The notes under the pieces: generated by a model
The model's input: only the letters and a program-made list of their open reading frames with translations
What the model was told of the DNA's origin: nothing
The model's database searches: none
Assembly (NCBI RefSeq): GCF_003234815.2
Contig: NZ_CP126279.1
Location: 1,302,001-1,366,000 of the forward strand
DNA from: Curtobacterium sp. MCBD17_035
Lineage (GTDB): Bacteria > Actinomycetota > Actinomycetes > Actinomycetales > Microbacteriaceae
Reading direction: 5' to 3'
DNA length: 64,000 nt
Shown: in pieces, positions 18,848 through 29,992 of the stretch
Numbering within the stretch: the first letter of the stretch is position 1
How the letters are laid out: each line of letters opens with the position of its first letter
Translations under genes and position numbers: made by a program

Positions 18848-20722
18848 TCAGTCGGGAGCGCCCGCGGCTTCGCCCACACCGGTGGTGCTGCGGGTGGTGC
18901 CGTCGTTCTGGGCCTCCCGGGTGCGGATGCCGGGCCCGGCCTCGCCGCGCGCCCGGCGGATCGCGTCGGCGGCGGTGACGAGGGTCAGGTGCGACAGCGC
19001 TTGGGGTGTGTTGCCGATCTGCCGGCCGTGCTCGACGTCGTACTCCTCCGAGAGCATCCCGACGTCGTTCGCGAACCCGACGAGCGTGTCCATGAGGCGT
19101 TCGGCGTCCTCGATCCGGCCCGACGCCGCGTACTGCTCGACGAGCCAGAACGAGCAGGCGAGGAACGGGTGCTCCGATCCAGACAGGCCGTCGAAGCCCG
19201 CGGTGGTGCGGTACCGGAGCAGCAGTCCGTCGGGTCCGGTGCGGAGGTCGTGCTCGATCGCGGCGACGGTGCCGAGCATGCGGGGGTCGTCGGGCTTGCA
19301 GAAACCGATCTGGGGGAGGACGAGCAGCGAGGCGTCCACCTCGTCGGTGTCGTAGTGCTGCCGGAAGGTGTTCCGCACCGGGTCGTAGCCCTGCGTCTCG
19401 ATCTCCTCGCGGACCCGGTCACGGAACCCGCGCCAGCGCTCGACCGGCCCCTCGAGTCCGAACTCCTCGACGGCGGCGACACCGCGGTCGAACGCGGCCC
19501 AGATCATCGCGCGTGAGTGCGTGAAGTGGCGGCGCGGCCCACGCATCTCCCAGATGCCGTTGTCGGGGTCCTGCCAGTGCTCCTCGACGTAGGCCAGGAG
19601 TGCGCGCTGCAGCGACCAGCTGTCCGCGTTCTCCTCGACGCCGAGCTCGCGTGCGTCGTGCAGCGCCGCCAGGACCTCGCCGAAGACGTCGCCCTGGTAC
19701 TGCGTGTAGGCGCCGTTGCCGACGCGGACCGGGCGGGAGTCCTCGTACCCCGCGAGGTGGTCGAGGGTGCGCTCCGGGAGTTCCCGCTCGCCGGCGAGGC
19801 CGTACATGATCTGGACGTCGGCGGGGTCACCGGCGATCGCGCGGAGCAACCAGTGCTTCCAGCCGTCCGCCTCGTCGCGGAACCCGTGCGCGAGGAGCGC
19901 CGCGAGCGTCAGCGACGCGTCGCGCAGCCACACGTACCGGTAGTCCCAGTTGCGTTCGCCGCCCGGGTCCTCCGGGAGGCTCGTGGTCGCTGCCGCGGCG
20001 ATACCGCGGGTGTCCTCGTGCGTCAGCGCACGGAGCACGAGCAACGAGCGGTGCACGGCGTCGGCGTAGCGACCATCGGTGGCGTCGCCGGCGGCCCAGT
20101 GGCGCCACCAGCCGACGGTCTCGTCGAGGACGGCGTCGACCTGCGGGGGCGTCGGCGGCTCACGATGGGACGGGTACCAGGTCAGCGTGAGGTCGACCGT
20201 GCTGCCGGCCTCGACGGTGAACCGGCTCTCGTGACGGTGGCCCTCCGCATGGAGGCGCGGTCCACGGACGACGATCGAGTCCGGCCCCGCGGTGGCGAGC
20301 AGGACGTGCGCGTCGTCGTGGCCGATCTGCCGCACCCACGGCACCGTCGCTCCGTAGCCGTACCGGATCCGCAGTTCCTGCCGCATCGCCACCGATCCGC
20401 GCACCCCGCGGACCCGTCGCACGAGGTCGGCGCGCCGGTCCCCGGACGGCATGAACTCGGTCACCTCGACGACGCCGGTGGAGGTCGTCCAGGTCGTCAC
20501 GAGGACGAACGTGTCGTCGAGGTAGCGGCGTGTGGCGGTCGCGGTGTCGTCGTCCGGTCGGAGCAGCCAGCGACCGTCGTCCTCGTCGCCGAGGAGCGCG
20601 GCGAACGCGGACGCGCTGTCGAACCGGGGCAGACACAGCCAGTCGATGCTGCCGTCCCGGCCGACGAGCGCGGCGGTGTGGCAGTCGCCGATGAGTGCGT
20701 AGTCCTCGATGTGGAGCGCCAT
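18848..20722 (-). CDS. Glycoside hydrolase family 15 protein (trehalase/glucoamylase type)
   Basis: A 624-residue protein with an N-terminal beta-sandwich (MALHIEDYALIGDCHTAALVGRDGSIDWLCLPRFDS) and a C-terminal alpha/alpha barrel containing RNWDYRYVWLRDAS and an IWEMRG acid segment, the GH15 pattern. In Actinobacteria several such proteins hydrolyse trehalose, others maltose or isomaltose; substrate is not decided by sequence. It has no signal peptide, so it acts in the cytoplasm. A CAGGCT hexamer six bases before the ATG suggests leaderless expression. Confidence 0.9.
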   Translation of the reverse strand: MALHIEDYALIGDCHTAALVGRDGSIDWLCLPRFDSASAFAALLGDEDDGRWLLRPDDDTATATRRYLDDTFVLVTTWTTSTGVVEVTEFMPSGDRRADLVRRVRGVRGSVAMRQELRIRYGYGATVPWVRQIGHDDAHVLLATAGPDSIVVRGPRLHAEGHRHESRFTVEAGSTVDLTLTWYPSHREPPTPPQVDAVLDETVGWWRHWAAGDATDGRYADAVHRSLLVLRALTHEDTRGIAAAATTSLPEDPGGERNWDYRYVWLRDASLTLAALLAHGFRDEADGWKHWLLRAIAGDPADVQIMYGLAGERELPERTLDHLAGYEDSRPVRVGNGAYTQYQGDVFGEVLAALHDARELGVEENADSWSLQRALLAYVEEHWQDPDNGIWEMRGPRRHFTHSRAMIWAAFDRGVAAVEEFGLEGPVERWRGFRDRVREEIETQGYDPVRNTFRQHYDTDEVDASLLVLPQIGFCKPDDPRMLGTVAAIEHDLRTGPDGLLLRYRTTAGFDGLSGSEHPFLACSFWLVEQYAASGRIEDAERLMDTLVGFANDVGMLSEEYDVEHGRQIGNTPQALSHLTLVTAADAIRRARGEAGPGIRTREAQNDGTTRSTTGVGEAAGAPD

Positions 20723-20728
20723 CGGTCC

Positions 20729-20734
20729 AGCCTG
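20729..20734 (-). promoter_or_regulatory. Candidate -10 for the GH15 gene, leaderless type
   Basis: Read on the minus strand the hexamer is CAGGCT, followed by six bases and then the ATG at 20722. Confidence 0.4.
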
Positions 20735-20798
20735 TCACCCTGCGGGTCCCGCGTCCGGCGGGAGGGAGTCGGCTGTGCACTCCCGCAGGGGAGCGGTG

Positions 20799-20812
20799 TC
20801 CGGACGTCCGGA
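20799..20812. repeat. Perfect 14-bp palindrome upstream of the GH15 gene
   Basis: TCCGGACGTCCGGA reads the same on both strands and lies about 75 bases before the GH15 start, downstream of the App1 stop. It could be a regulator site for the GH15 gene or part of the App1 gene's 3' structure. Confidence 0.4.
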
Positions 20813-20830
20813 TCGGCACGCCGACACGGG

Positions 20831-21877
20831 TCAGCGCCGGGTGATCCCGACGTCGGCGAGTGCCTCCCAGAGCCCGGCGCCGTCCGGGGCGTAGACCCAC
20901 GGAGCGGCCGAATTGCGGCTGCGTTCCTGAGCCCGGGAGCGTCCGCCGGCGAGCACGGCCTCGCTCGTCGAGAGCTGGCGGATCGCGACCCCGGAGACCT
21001 TGCCCTCGTGCTCGGCGATGAACTCGCCGTACAGCTCCTCGTCGTGCTGGCCGTCGTCGCCGACGAGCAGCCAGCGGACGTCGGGGAAGTCGGCGGCGAG
21101 CCGTCGGAGGTTCTCCTGCTTGTGGAGCCGTCCGCTGCGGAAGAAGCGGTCGTGCGTCGGACCCCAGTCCGTGAGGAGCAGGGCGCCGGGCGGGTACATG
21201 TTGCGAGTGAGGAACCGGTTGAGCGTCGGCGCGACGTTCCAGGCGCCGGTCGACAGGTAGACCACCGGAGCGCCCGGGTGCTGACCCAGGATCCGCTCGT
21301 ACAGCACGGACATCCCGGGGACGGGGCGGCGGGCGTGCTCCGTGAGGACGAACGAGTTCCATGCCGCCAGGAACGGGCGGGGGAGGCTCGTCACCATGAT
21401 CGTGTCGTCGACGTCCGAGACGACGCCGAAGCGGGTCGACGGATCCACGACGAACACCGGCGCGTGGACGGGACGCGAACCGCCAGCGGCGAGCGTGACG
21501 GTCTGCCAGCCGGGCTCGAGGTCGAGCGGGACACGCGTGTCGACCACGCCGCCCCGGTCGGCCTGCACGCGGTGCGTGGCACCACCGGCGGTGACGGTGA
21601 CCTCGACGTCGTCGACGGCCACGCTCGTGAAGCTGCGCCAACCGCGGACGCCCTCGTAGCTGGCGTCGGAGGCGAGGCCACGCCGCGTGAGCAGGACCCG
21701 ACAGAGGACCCGGACCCATCCCGGCGCCCCGTACCCGGTGTACGGGACGACCGTCGGCACGAGACCGCGAGCACGTGCCCGCCGCTCCCGGAACTCCTGG
21801 ACCGCGTCCTCGACGCGGGCGGCGCGGTGCAGGATCGGGTCGACCAGCGCGGCATCCGGCATCGTCCGATCGGGCAT
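20831..21877 (-). CDS. App1-type phosphatase (DUF2183, HAD-like)
   Basis: A 348-residue protein related to yeast App1 phosphatidate phosphatase. The catalytic HAD-like motif DVDDTI is clear, followed by VVYLSTGAWNVAPTL, LLTDWGPT and VGDDGQHDEELY. An N-terminal beta-rich region (about 85-155) precedes it. The start at 21877 is chosen because a -10-like AATGAT lies exactly six bases before it; upstream in-frame ATGs at 21970 and 22075 lack any signal. The substrate in bacteria is unknown; a lipid phosphate is a guess from the family. Confidence 0.82.
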   Translation of the reverse strand: MPDRTMPDAALVDPILHRAARVEDAVQEFRERRARARGLVPTVVPYTGYGAPGWVRVLCRVLLTRRGLASDASYEGVRGWRSFTSVAVDDVEVTVTAGGATHRVQADRGGVVDTRVPLDLEPGWQTVTLAAGGSRPVHAPVFVVDPSTRFGVVSDVDDTIMVTSLPRPFLAAWNSFVLTEHARRPVPGMSVLYERILGQHPGAPVVYLSTGAWNVAPTLNRFLTRNMYPPGALLLTDWGPTHDRFFRSGRLHKQENLRRLAADFPDVRWLLVGDDGQHDEELYGEFIAEHEGKVSGVAIRQLSTSEAVLAGGRSRAQERSRNSAAPWVYAPDGAGLWEALADVGITRR

Positions 21878-21883
21878 CGCACC

Positions 21884-21889
21884 ATCATT
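21884..21889 (-). promoter_or_regulatory. Candidate -10 for the App1 gene, leaderless type
   Basis: On the minus strand AATGAT is followed by six bases and the ATG at 21877. This spacing decides the start between three in-frame ATGs. Confidence 0.4.
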
Positions 21890-22256
21890 CCACGCCCCGG
21901 TGGGCGCCGGTCGGTCGGCCGACCCTCTGCCGAGTCGCCGCCGCCATCGGCCGCGGTCGGGTGATGTCATGACGCCGCGCACGGGGACGCGGGTGATCCG
22001 TCGGTCGGTGCGTGCACCGTGCCGGTCGCGTCGCCCCTCCCGTCCTGCCCTGGCCGGACGGGCGTCCCACGACACGCGTTGCCTCCGAGGAGTCGAAACG
22101 CAGCGTCGACCCAGGCGCTCGGTGCGACCATTGTGACCGTCACATCAACACGTCGGCGGGTCCGTCGCCCGTCGCGGCGCGGACGCCCGTTCGTCCCGCC
22201 GCCATCGGCCGCTCGGGCCGTCGACCAGCATCGCGTTCGCGCGAGGAGGAGAACAC
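21890..22256. other. Divergent intergenic region between App1 and TetR genes
   Basis: No supported coding region lies in these 367 bases. It holds an odd palindrome, TGTGAC-C-GTCACA at 22132-22144, and the GAGGAGGAG ribosome site at 22242-22250. No clear -10 for the TetR gene could be chosen. Confidence 0.6.
22132..22144. promoter_or_regulatory. Candidate operator upstream of the TetR gene
   Basis: TGTGAC and GTCACA are perfect inverted half-sites around one central C, about 113 bases before the TetR start. TetR proteins often repress themselves through such palindromes, so autoregulation is possible. The arm spacing does not fit a CRP site. Confidence 0.3.
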
Positions 22257-22901
22257 GTGCTCGTCACCGAGGTATCGAACGCACTGCCGGGGGGATCATC
22301 ACTGCTCAGGAACGAGCCGGTCCAAGCCCGCAGTTCGGCGCGCCTCGCCGGGCTCCTCGACGCTGCGGCCGCGGTGATCGACGAGATCGGGCTCGAGCGC
22401 CTGACGACCGCCATGGTCGCCGAGCGGGCCGGAGCCTCGATCGGGACGGTCTACCGGTACTTCCCGGATCGCATCGCGGTCGTGGAGGCGCTCGCGATCC
22501 GGTGCGCCCAACGGCTCGCCGAGCGGTTCGTCTCGTCGATCGACGCGAGCGGCGCGACGACGTGGGAGCAGGGCGCGGACGCGCTCATCGACATGACGGT
22601 CGAGATGTACCGTACGGAGCCGGGGTTCCGTGCGGTCCGCTTCGGTGACGTCACCGAGGGCGACGACGGCACCGAGGACCGGATGTCCCAACTGGGCGGC
22701 GCGGTCGCCGTCATCTTCCGCGAGCGCTTCGGGTTCCCGGACTCCGAGCGGATGAGTCGGGCGTGGACCGTCCTGACCGAGGCCGGGCACGCGGTCCTCG
22801 CCCGCGCACACCGGGTGCCCGGTGCCGGGGACGCCGCACTCGTCGAGGAGTTCCGGGCGATGTCCCGCGCGTACCTGCGATCGGTCCTCGCCGACGCCTG
22901 A
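22257..22901 (+). CDS. TetR/AcrR family transcriptional regulator
   Basis: A 214-residue one-component regulator. The N-terminal helix-turn-helix spans about residues 28-75 (RLAGLLDAAAAVIDEIGLERLTTAMVAERAG, then IGTVYRYFPDRIAVVEAL); the rest is a variable ligand-binding helical domain. GAGGAGGAG at 22242-22250 gives a strong ribosome site for the GTG start. The upstream gene is divergent and the downstream osmoprotectant operon follows in the same direction after 330 bases and a terminator, so either could be a target. The ligand is unknown. Confidence 0.92.
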   Translation: MLVTEVSNALPGGSSLLRNEPVQARSSARLAGLLDAAAAVIDEIGLERLTTAMVAERAGASIGTVYRYFPDRIAVVEALAIRCAQRLAERFVSSIDASGATTWEQGADALIDMTVEMYRTEPGFRAVRFGDVTEGDDGTEDRMSQLGGAVAVIFRERFGFPDSERMSRAWTVLTEAGHAVLARAHRVPGAGDAALVEEFRAMSRAYLRSVLADA

Positions 22902-22914
22902 CCCGGGGCCACCG

Positions 22915-22952
22915 GACGACGCCCGCTCCCGCTCTCGGGGGCGGGCGTCGTC
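22915..22952 (+). terminator. Terminator after the TetR gene
   Basis: A 16-bp stem with one G-T pair (22915-22930 with 22937-22952) and a 6-base loop begins 13 bases after the stop. Confidence 0.8.
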
Positions 22953-23231
22953 GTCCGCCACGTCACGATTCGTCATCGTCCCGACGCGAGCGTCGGCGGA
23001 CCCGGGTACGCTCCTGACCGTCCGTACCCCTCCGGTGCGGTGCGCTCGTACCCCGCTCGATCGGTCGATCCGGCGGAGCAGGGCGTCGGATGTCCGCGTA
23101 CGCAATCCGTGATTGCCCATCGCGCCGAAGCATGCTTCAGTACGTGGGCGGGACGACCTCCACCCACCGGCGGGAGATCGACGGGCACGCGTCCACCAGA
23201 CGCACCCAGGAACCGGAAGGGCCAAGCATCC
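22953..23231. other. Upstream region of the osmoprotectant ABC operon
   Basis: These 279 bases contain no supported gene. They hold a TACGCT hexamer at 23007-23012 and two close palindromes at 23102-23116 and 23127-23138. AACCGGAAGG just before 23232 may act as the ribosome site. Confidence 0.55.
23102..23138. promoter_or_regulatory. Paired palindromes before the osmoprotectant operon
   Basis: GCAATC-CGT-GATTGC (23102-23116) and the perfect 12-bp GAAGCATGCTTC (23127-23138) lie ten bases apart and about 95 bases before the first gene. They are the most AT-rich part of the gap and look like operator half-sites. A TTGCCC at 23113 could be a -35 overlapping the first one. The binding protein is not known. 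Confidence 0.35.
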
Positions 23232-24116
23232 ATGATCGAGTTCCGATCGGTGCGCAAGCAGTACCCGGACGGCACCACCGCAGTCGAGCACTTCGACCTG
23301 GTGATCCCGTCCCGGACCACGACGGTCTTCGTCGGGTCGAGCGGCTGCGGCAAGACCACCCTGCTCCGGATGATCAACCGCATGGTGGACCCGACCGCGG
23401 GCAGTGTCGAGATCGACGGCGAGGACGTCGCGGCGGTCCCGCCGGTCGGACTCCGCCGCCGCATCGGGTACGTGATGCAGAACAGCGGACTCCTGCCGCA
23501 CCGGAAGGTCGTCGACAACATCGCGACCGTGCCGCTGCTGACCGGCGTCCCGAAGGCCCGCGCACGGGAGCGTGCGCTCGAGCTCATGGACACCGTCGGA
23601 CTCGATCGCGGCCTCGCCGACCGGTACCCCTCGCAGCTCTCGGGGGGTCAGCAGCAGCGTGTCGGGGTCGCCCGTGGCCTCGCCGTCGACCCGAACGTCC
23701 TCCTCATGGACGAGCCGTTCGGCGCGGTCGACCCCCTCGTGCGGACGGATCTGCAGAACGAGCTCATCCGGCTCCAACGAGAACTCGGCAAGACCGTCGT
23801 GTTCGTGACCCACGACATCGACGAGGCCTTCCGCTTGGGCGACCAGGTCGTCATCCTCCGCAAGGGCGGGGTGATCGCGCAACAGGGAACGCCGGCCGAG
23901 ATCATGTCGTCGCCCGCCGACGACTTCGTCGCCGACTTCGTCGGTGCCGGTCGCGGCCGCCGCGCCCTCCGCATCGAGCAGACACCCGGTGGCCCCGTGG
24001 TGGTCGACGCCGACGGTCGTGCCGCCGGTGTGCTCACCGGACCCGTCCCATCCGTCTCCGAGGCCGCCGCGCACCCCGCGGCGGGTGCTGCGGCGCAGGG
24101 TGGGAGCGCGTCGTGA
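23232..24116 (+). CDS. Osmoprotectant (betaine/choline/carnitine) ABC transporter ATP-binding protein
   Basis: A 294-residue ATPase of the ProV/OpuCA group. Walker A is GSSGCGKTT (35-43), the signature is LSGGQQQR, Walker B LLMDEPFGAVDP and the switch histidine is in VTHD. OpuCA-type subunits usually carry two CBS domains for ionic-strength sensing; here only a short Ala/Gly-rich C-terminal tail of about 60 residues follows. The TGA overlaps the next GTG. The operon has two permeases and a lipoprotein binding protein, so uptake is complete. Confidence 0.92.
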   Translation: MIEFRSVRKQYPDGTTAVEHFDLVIPSRTTTVFVGSSGCGKTTLLRMINRMVDPTAGSVEIDGEDVAAVPPVGLRRRIGYVMQNSGLLPHRKVVDNIATVPLLTGVPKARARERALELMDTVGLDRGLADRYPSQLSGGQQQRVGVARGLAVDPNVLLMDEPFGAVDPLVRTDLQNELIRLQRELGKTVVFVTHDIDEAFRLGDQVVILRKGGVIAQQGTPAEIMSSPADDFVADFVGAGRGRRALRIEQTPGGPVVVDADGRAAGVLTGPVPSVSEAAAHPAAGAAAQGGSAS

Positions 24117-24850
24117 CCTGGGTGTGGTCGAACCTCGACATCATCTGGTCGGACACGCTGGCGCACCTGGCGACCGCATTGCCGGCGATCGTCGTCAGCT
24201 TCCTCCTGTCGATCCCCATCGGGTGGCTCGTCGTCAAACTGCGCGGCCCCTCGACGGACGGCGGGGCGCCCCGGAGGCTCGCCCGGGGGACCGGCGGCGG
24301 CATCGTCGCCGTCGCCAGCCTGCTCTACGCGATCCCGTCCCTCCCGTTGTTCATCGCGCTGCCGGCGGTGATCGGCACCGACCTGCAGGACCCCGTCAAC
24401 ATCGTCGTCGCGCTGACGCTGTACGGGCTCGCGCTCATGGTGCGGTCGACGGCCGACGCGCTGTCGTCCGTCGACCCGGCCACGCAGGCAGCCGCCGTCG
24501 CCATGGGGTACTCACCGGTGCAGCGGTTCTTCCGGGTCGACCTGCCGCTCGCGGGGCCGGTGCTGCTCGCCGGCCTCCGGGTCGTCTCGGTGTCGACGAT
24601 CTCGCTGACGACGGTCGGCGCGGTGCTCGGGGTGCAGAGCCTCGGGTCGCTGTTCACGGACGGCATCCAGCGCACGATCCCCGAGGAGATCGGCTCCGGG
24701 ATCGTCATGGTCCTGGTCCTGGCGTTCGTGCTCGACGGCCTGCTCGTGCTGCTCGGACGGTTGGTGCTCCCGTGGACCCGGTCCGTGTCCCGCGCCACAC
24801 GACGGCGCGCCGCCAGATCCACCGCACCGGTCACGGAGGTGACCTCGTGA
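24113..24850 (+). CDS. Osmoprotectant ABC transporter permease, first subunit
   Basis: A 245-residue membrane protein of the ProW/OpuCB family with five to six helices and the conserved loop AAAVAMGYSPVQRFFRVDLPLAGPVLLAG that contacts the ATPase. An N-terminal cytoplasmic insertion (about 48-60) is Gly/Arg-rich. The GTG start overlaps the ATPase stop (GTGA) and its own stop overlaps the next permease start, which implies coupled translation of all four proteins. Confidence 0.9.
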   Translation: MTWVWSNLDIIWSDTLAHLATALPAIVVSFLLSIPIGWLVVKLRGPSTDGGAPRRLARGTGGGIVAVASLLYAIPSLPLFIALPAVIGTDLQDPVNIVVALTLYGLALMVRSTADALSSVDPATQAAAVAMGYSPVQRFFRVDLPLAGPVLLAGLRVVSVSTISLTTVGAVLGVQSLGSLFTDGIQRTIPEEIGSGIVMVLVLAFVLDGLLVLLGRLVLPWTRSVSRATRRRAARSTAPVTEVTS

Positions 24851-25575
24851 TCATCGGCCAGGCGTTCGCGTGGGTGTTCGACCCCACCAACTACCCCGGA
24901 CCCACCGGCATCCCGACGCGCCTCTGGGAACACGTGTGGATCACGCTCCTCGCGGTCGGGATCGCCGCGGTCATCGCGATCCCGATCGGGTTCGCGATCG
25001 GACACACCGGTCGCGCGCGGAGCGTGGCGATCGCCCTCTCCGGCGGCATCCGTGCGTTGCCGACGCTCGGCGTGCTGACGCTGCTCGGCATCGCGCTCGG
25101 CGTCGGACTGTCCGCCCCGCTCATCGCCCTGGTCGTGCTCGCGATCCCGTCGGTGCTCGCCGGCGCCTACGCGGGCATCGAGGCCGTCGACCCGGTGACC
25201 GTGGACGCGGCCCGTGCCATGGGCATGACCGAGTGGCAGATCCTCTGGAAGGTCGAGATCCCGCTCGGCCTGCCGTTGCTCATCGGGGGCATCCGGGCCG
25301 CGGTCCTCCAGGTCGTCGCGACGGCGACCCTCGCGGCGTACGTCGGGGCCGGCGGTCTCGGCGGCTACCTGTTCCTCGGCCTCAAGATCCAGGACTACGC
25401 GGAGATGCTCGGCTCGTCGATCCTCGTGATCGCACTCGCCATCGTCTTCGAGATCCTCTTCGCCGGGTTCCAGCGGGCGGTGGTGCCCGTGGGCGTCGCC
25501 GGCCGTTCGGGCTCGCGTTCCCGGGTGACGCACGCGTCCTCCCACAATCCCCTCCCGGAAGGAAACCCCTCGTGA
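24847..25575 (+). CDS. Osmoprotectant ABC transporter permease, second subunit
   Basis: A 242-residue permease homologous to the first one. It shows LWEHVWITLLAVGIAAVIAIPIGFAIGH at the N-terminus and the ATPase-contact loop DAARAMGMTEWQILWKVEIPLGLPLL. GTG overlaps the preceding TGA. Its last codons overlap the start of the binding-protein gene by four bases. Two different permeases fit the OpuC/YehYW heterodimeric layout. Confidence 0.9.
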   Translation: MIIGQAFAWVFDPTNYPGPTGIPTRLWEHVWITLLAVGIAAVIAIPIGFAIGHTGRARSVAIALSGGIRALPTLGVLTLLGIALGVGLSAPLIALVVLAIPSVLAGAYAGIEAVDPVTVDAARAMGMTEWQILWKVEIPLGLPLLIGGIRAAVLQVVATATLAAYVGAGGLGGYLFLGLKIQDYAEMLGSSILVIALAIVFEILFAGFQRAVVPVGVAGRSGSRSRVTHASSHNPLPEGNPS

Positions 25576-26498
25576 CCACAGCAACCAGACTCCGCCTCGG
25601 CATCGCGGCCGCACTGGCCGTCGGCGCCGTCGCGGCGCTCACCGGCTGCTCCTCGAGCAGCCCCATCGCGGGCAGCAGCGCGTCGTCCGCCGCCGGGTCC
25701 TCGACCATCGTCGTGGGCTCGCAGCAGTACTACTCGAACGAGATCATCGCCGAGCTGTACTCGCAGGTGCTCGAGCACGACGGCTACGACGTGAAGCGGA
25801 ACTTCAACATCGGGCAACGTGAGGTCTACCTGCCGCAGATGCAGAAGGGCGCCATCGACGTCATGCCCGAGTACAGCGGCAACCTGCTCCAGTACTACGA
25901 CAAGAAGTCCACGGCGTCGAGCCCCGCGGAGATCGCCGCGGGTCTCAAGTCCGCCCTGCCGAGCGGGATCCGTGCGCTCCCCGCAGCGGCGGCGACGGAC
26001 CAGGACAGCTACACGGTCACCAAGCAGTTCTCGCAGCAGAACCACGTGACCAGCCTGGCCGACCTGAAGGACGTCTCGACGAAGCTGACCGTCGGGGGGA
26101 ACTCCGAGTTCCAGACCCGCCCCTATGGGCCGAACGGCCTCAAGTCCACCTACGGTGCCACCGTCGGGTTCACCGCGATCGAGGACTCGGGCGGCGCGCT
26201 CACCGTCAAGGCGCTCAAGGACGGCACGGTGCAGCTCGCCGACATCTACAGCGCCGACCCGAGCATCAAGGCGAACGACTTCGTCACCCTCAAGGACCCG
26301 AAGCACCTGATCCTGCCGCAGAACGTGACGCCGGTCGTCTCGAAGAAGGTGACCGGCAAGGCCGCCACCGACATCGAGAAGGTCGACAAGGCCCTGACCA
26401 CGTCCGCGCTGATCCAGCTCAACACCGAGAGCACCGTGGACAAGGAGAAGTCGGCGCAGATCGCCAAGAAGTTCCTCACCGACAAGGGACTGCTCTGA
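25572..26498 (+). CDS. Osmoprotectant-binding lipoprotein (OpuCC/OsmF type)
   Basis: A 308-residue lipoprotein with a signal peptide ending in a lipobox LTGC (lipidated C26) and a Ser-rich linker. The mature part is a type II periplasmic-binding fold (OpuAC/QAT family): TIVVGSQQYYSNEIIAELYSQVLE, DVMPEYSGNLLQYY, and QLADIYSADPSI. It would deliver quaternary ammonium compounds to the two permeases. The GTG start overlaps the previous stop, and a GGAAGGAAAC ribosome site precedes it. A strong terminator follows. Confidence 0.92.
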   Translation: MTTATRLRLGIAAALAVGAVAALTGCSSSSPIAGSSASSAAGSSTIVVGSQQYYSNEIIAELYSQVLEHDGYDVKRNFNIGQREVYLPQMQKGAIDVMPEYSGNLLQYYDKKSTASSPAEIAAGLKSALPSGIRALPAAAATDQDSYTVTKQFSQQNHVTSLADLKDVSTKLTVGGNSEFQTRPYGPNGLKSTYGATVGFTAIEDSGGALTVKALKDGTVQLADIYSADPSIKANDFVTLKDPKHLILPQNVTPVVSKKVTGKAATDIEKVDKALTTSALIQLNTESTVDKEKSAQIAKKFLTDKGLL

Positions 26499-26522
26499 GC
26501 ACCGCGGCGCACTGACCACCGA

Positions 26523-26566
26523 CACGGGGACGGACGCCCGGCGAGTGCCCGGCATCCGTCCCCGTG
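26523..26566 (+). terminator. Terminator of the osmoprotectant operon
   Basis: A perfect 12-bp outer stem (26523-26534 with 26555-26566) with three further inner pairs after one mismatch. Confidence 0.78.
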
Positions 26567-26657
26567 CGGCGTGCGGCCCGGCTCGGTTCGGTACCCTTGA
26601 TCGTCGGTCACCCGCTCGTGTGCGGTGACCCGTCCCTCCCGACCGAATGAGAGTTCC

Positions 26658-29213
<2,556 letters not shown>

Positions 29214-29238
29214 CTGCCCTCCGCGCCCACTCCTCCAC

Positions 29239-29287
29239 AACGGCCCCGCTGGGGCGTCCCGACACAGGACGCACCGGCGGGGCCGTT
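29239..29287 (+). terminator. Terminator after leuS
   Basis: An 11-bp outer stem (29239-29249 with 29277-29287) encloses a second 6-bp stem GCGTCC/GGACGC. The structure ends with TT. Confidence 0.72.
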
Positions 29288-29305
29288 CGGCTTCGGGAGC
29301 GCCCC

Positions 29306-29311
29306 TAGCGT
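29306..29311 (+). promoter_or_regulatory. Candidate -10 for comEA, leaderless type
   Basis: TAGCGT ends exactly six bases before the comEA ATG, the spacing expected when transcription starts on the A of ATG. The same hexamer and spacing recur at 34196. Confidence 0.5.
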
Positions 29312-29317
29312 CGGAGC

Positions 29318-29992
29318 ATGACGGGAGACGAGTTCGACGACACCGCATCGGTCCGCACGTGGATCCGGCCGCGCGCCCTCGTGGTCGCCGCCATCGCCGT
29401 GACGGTCGTGGCACTCGTGCTGTTGGCGGTGGGCGCACTGACCGACCACGCCACGACGGTCCAGCGCTCCGCCGATGCGGTCTCGGTGTCGGCGCCCGCC
29501 ACGGCGTCCACGGGAGTGGTCCCCCCAGCGGCGACGCCCGCGACCGTCGTCGTCCACGTGCTCGGGGCCGTCGCCACGCCGGGCCTCGTCGAGCTCCCGG
29601 TCGGTGCCCGCGTCGACGACGCGGTCACCGAGGCCGGCGGGGCGGCCGACCACGCAGACCTGAGCCGGGTGAACCTCGCCCGGCCACTGGTGGACGGCGA
29701 GCAACTGTACGTGCCGCGTGACGGCGAGGACGACGTCCCCGAGGCCCCGGGACCCGTCGTGGGGGGCGGGAGTGCGTCCGTCGATGGTGGGGAGGGCCCG
29801 ACCCTGGTGGACCTCAACACCGCCGATGCCACCGCCCTGGAGACCCTGCCCGGCATCGGACCGGCGCTCGCCGACCGGATCGTCGCGTGGCGGACCGAGC
29901 ACGGTCGGTTCTCGAGCGTCGAGGACCTGCTCGACGTCAGCGGGATCGGTGACGCGACCTTCGCGGACCTCCGGGACCGGGTGCGGGTGTGA
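29318..29992 (+). CDS. comEA: ComEA-like DNA-binding membrane protein
   Basis: A 224-residue protein with one membrane helix (about 21-43), an SLBB domain (about 76-133, VVVHVLGAVATPGLVEL) and a C-terminal helix-hairpin-helix pair (about 161-222: LVDLNTADATALETLPGIGPALADRIVAWR). ComEA binds incoming double-stranded DNA at the cell surface during transformation. Its stop overlaps the comEC GTG. Competence pili genes are not in the window, so natural transformation is possible but unproven. Confidence 0.92.
   Translation: MTGDEFDDTASVRTWIRPRALVVAAIAVTVVALVLLAVGALTDHATTVQRSADAVSVSAPATASTGVVPPAATPATVVVHVLGAVATPGLVELPVGARVDDAVTEAGGAADHADLSRVNLARPLVDGEQLYVPRDGEDDVPEAPGPVVGGGSASVDGGEGPTLVDLNTADATALETLPGIGPALADRIVAWRTEHGRFSSVEDLLDVSGIGDATFADLRDRVRV

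Noticed and set aside
22132..22144. CRP/cAMP receptor site
   Set aside because: A CRP site needs six bases between TGTGA and TCACA; here there are three, so the geometry is wrong.
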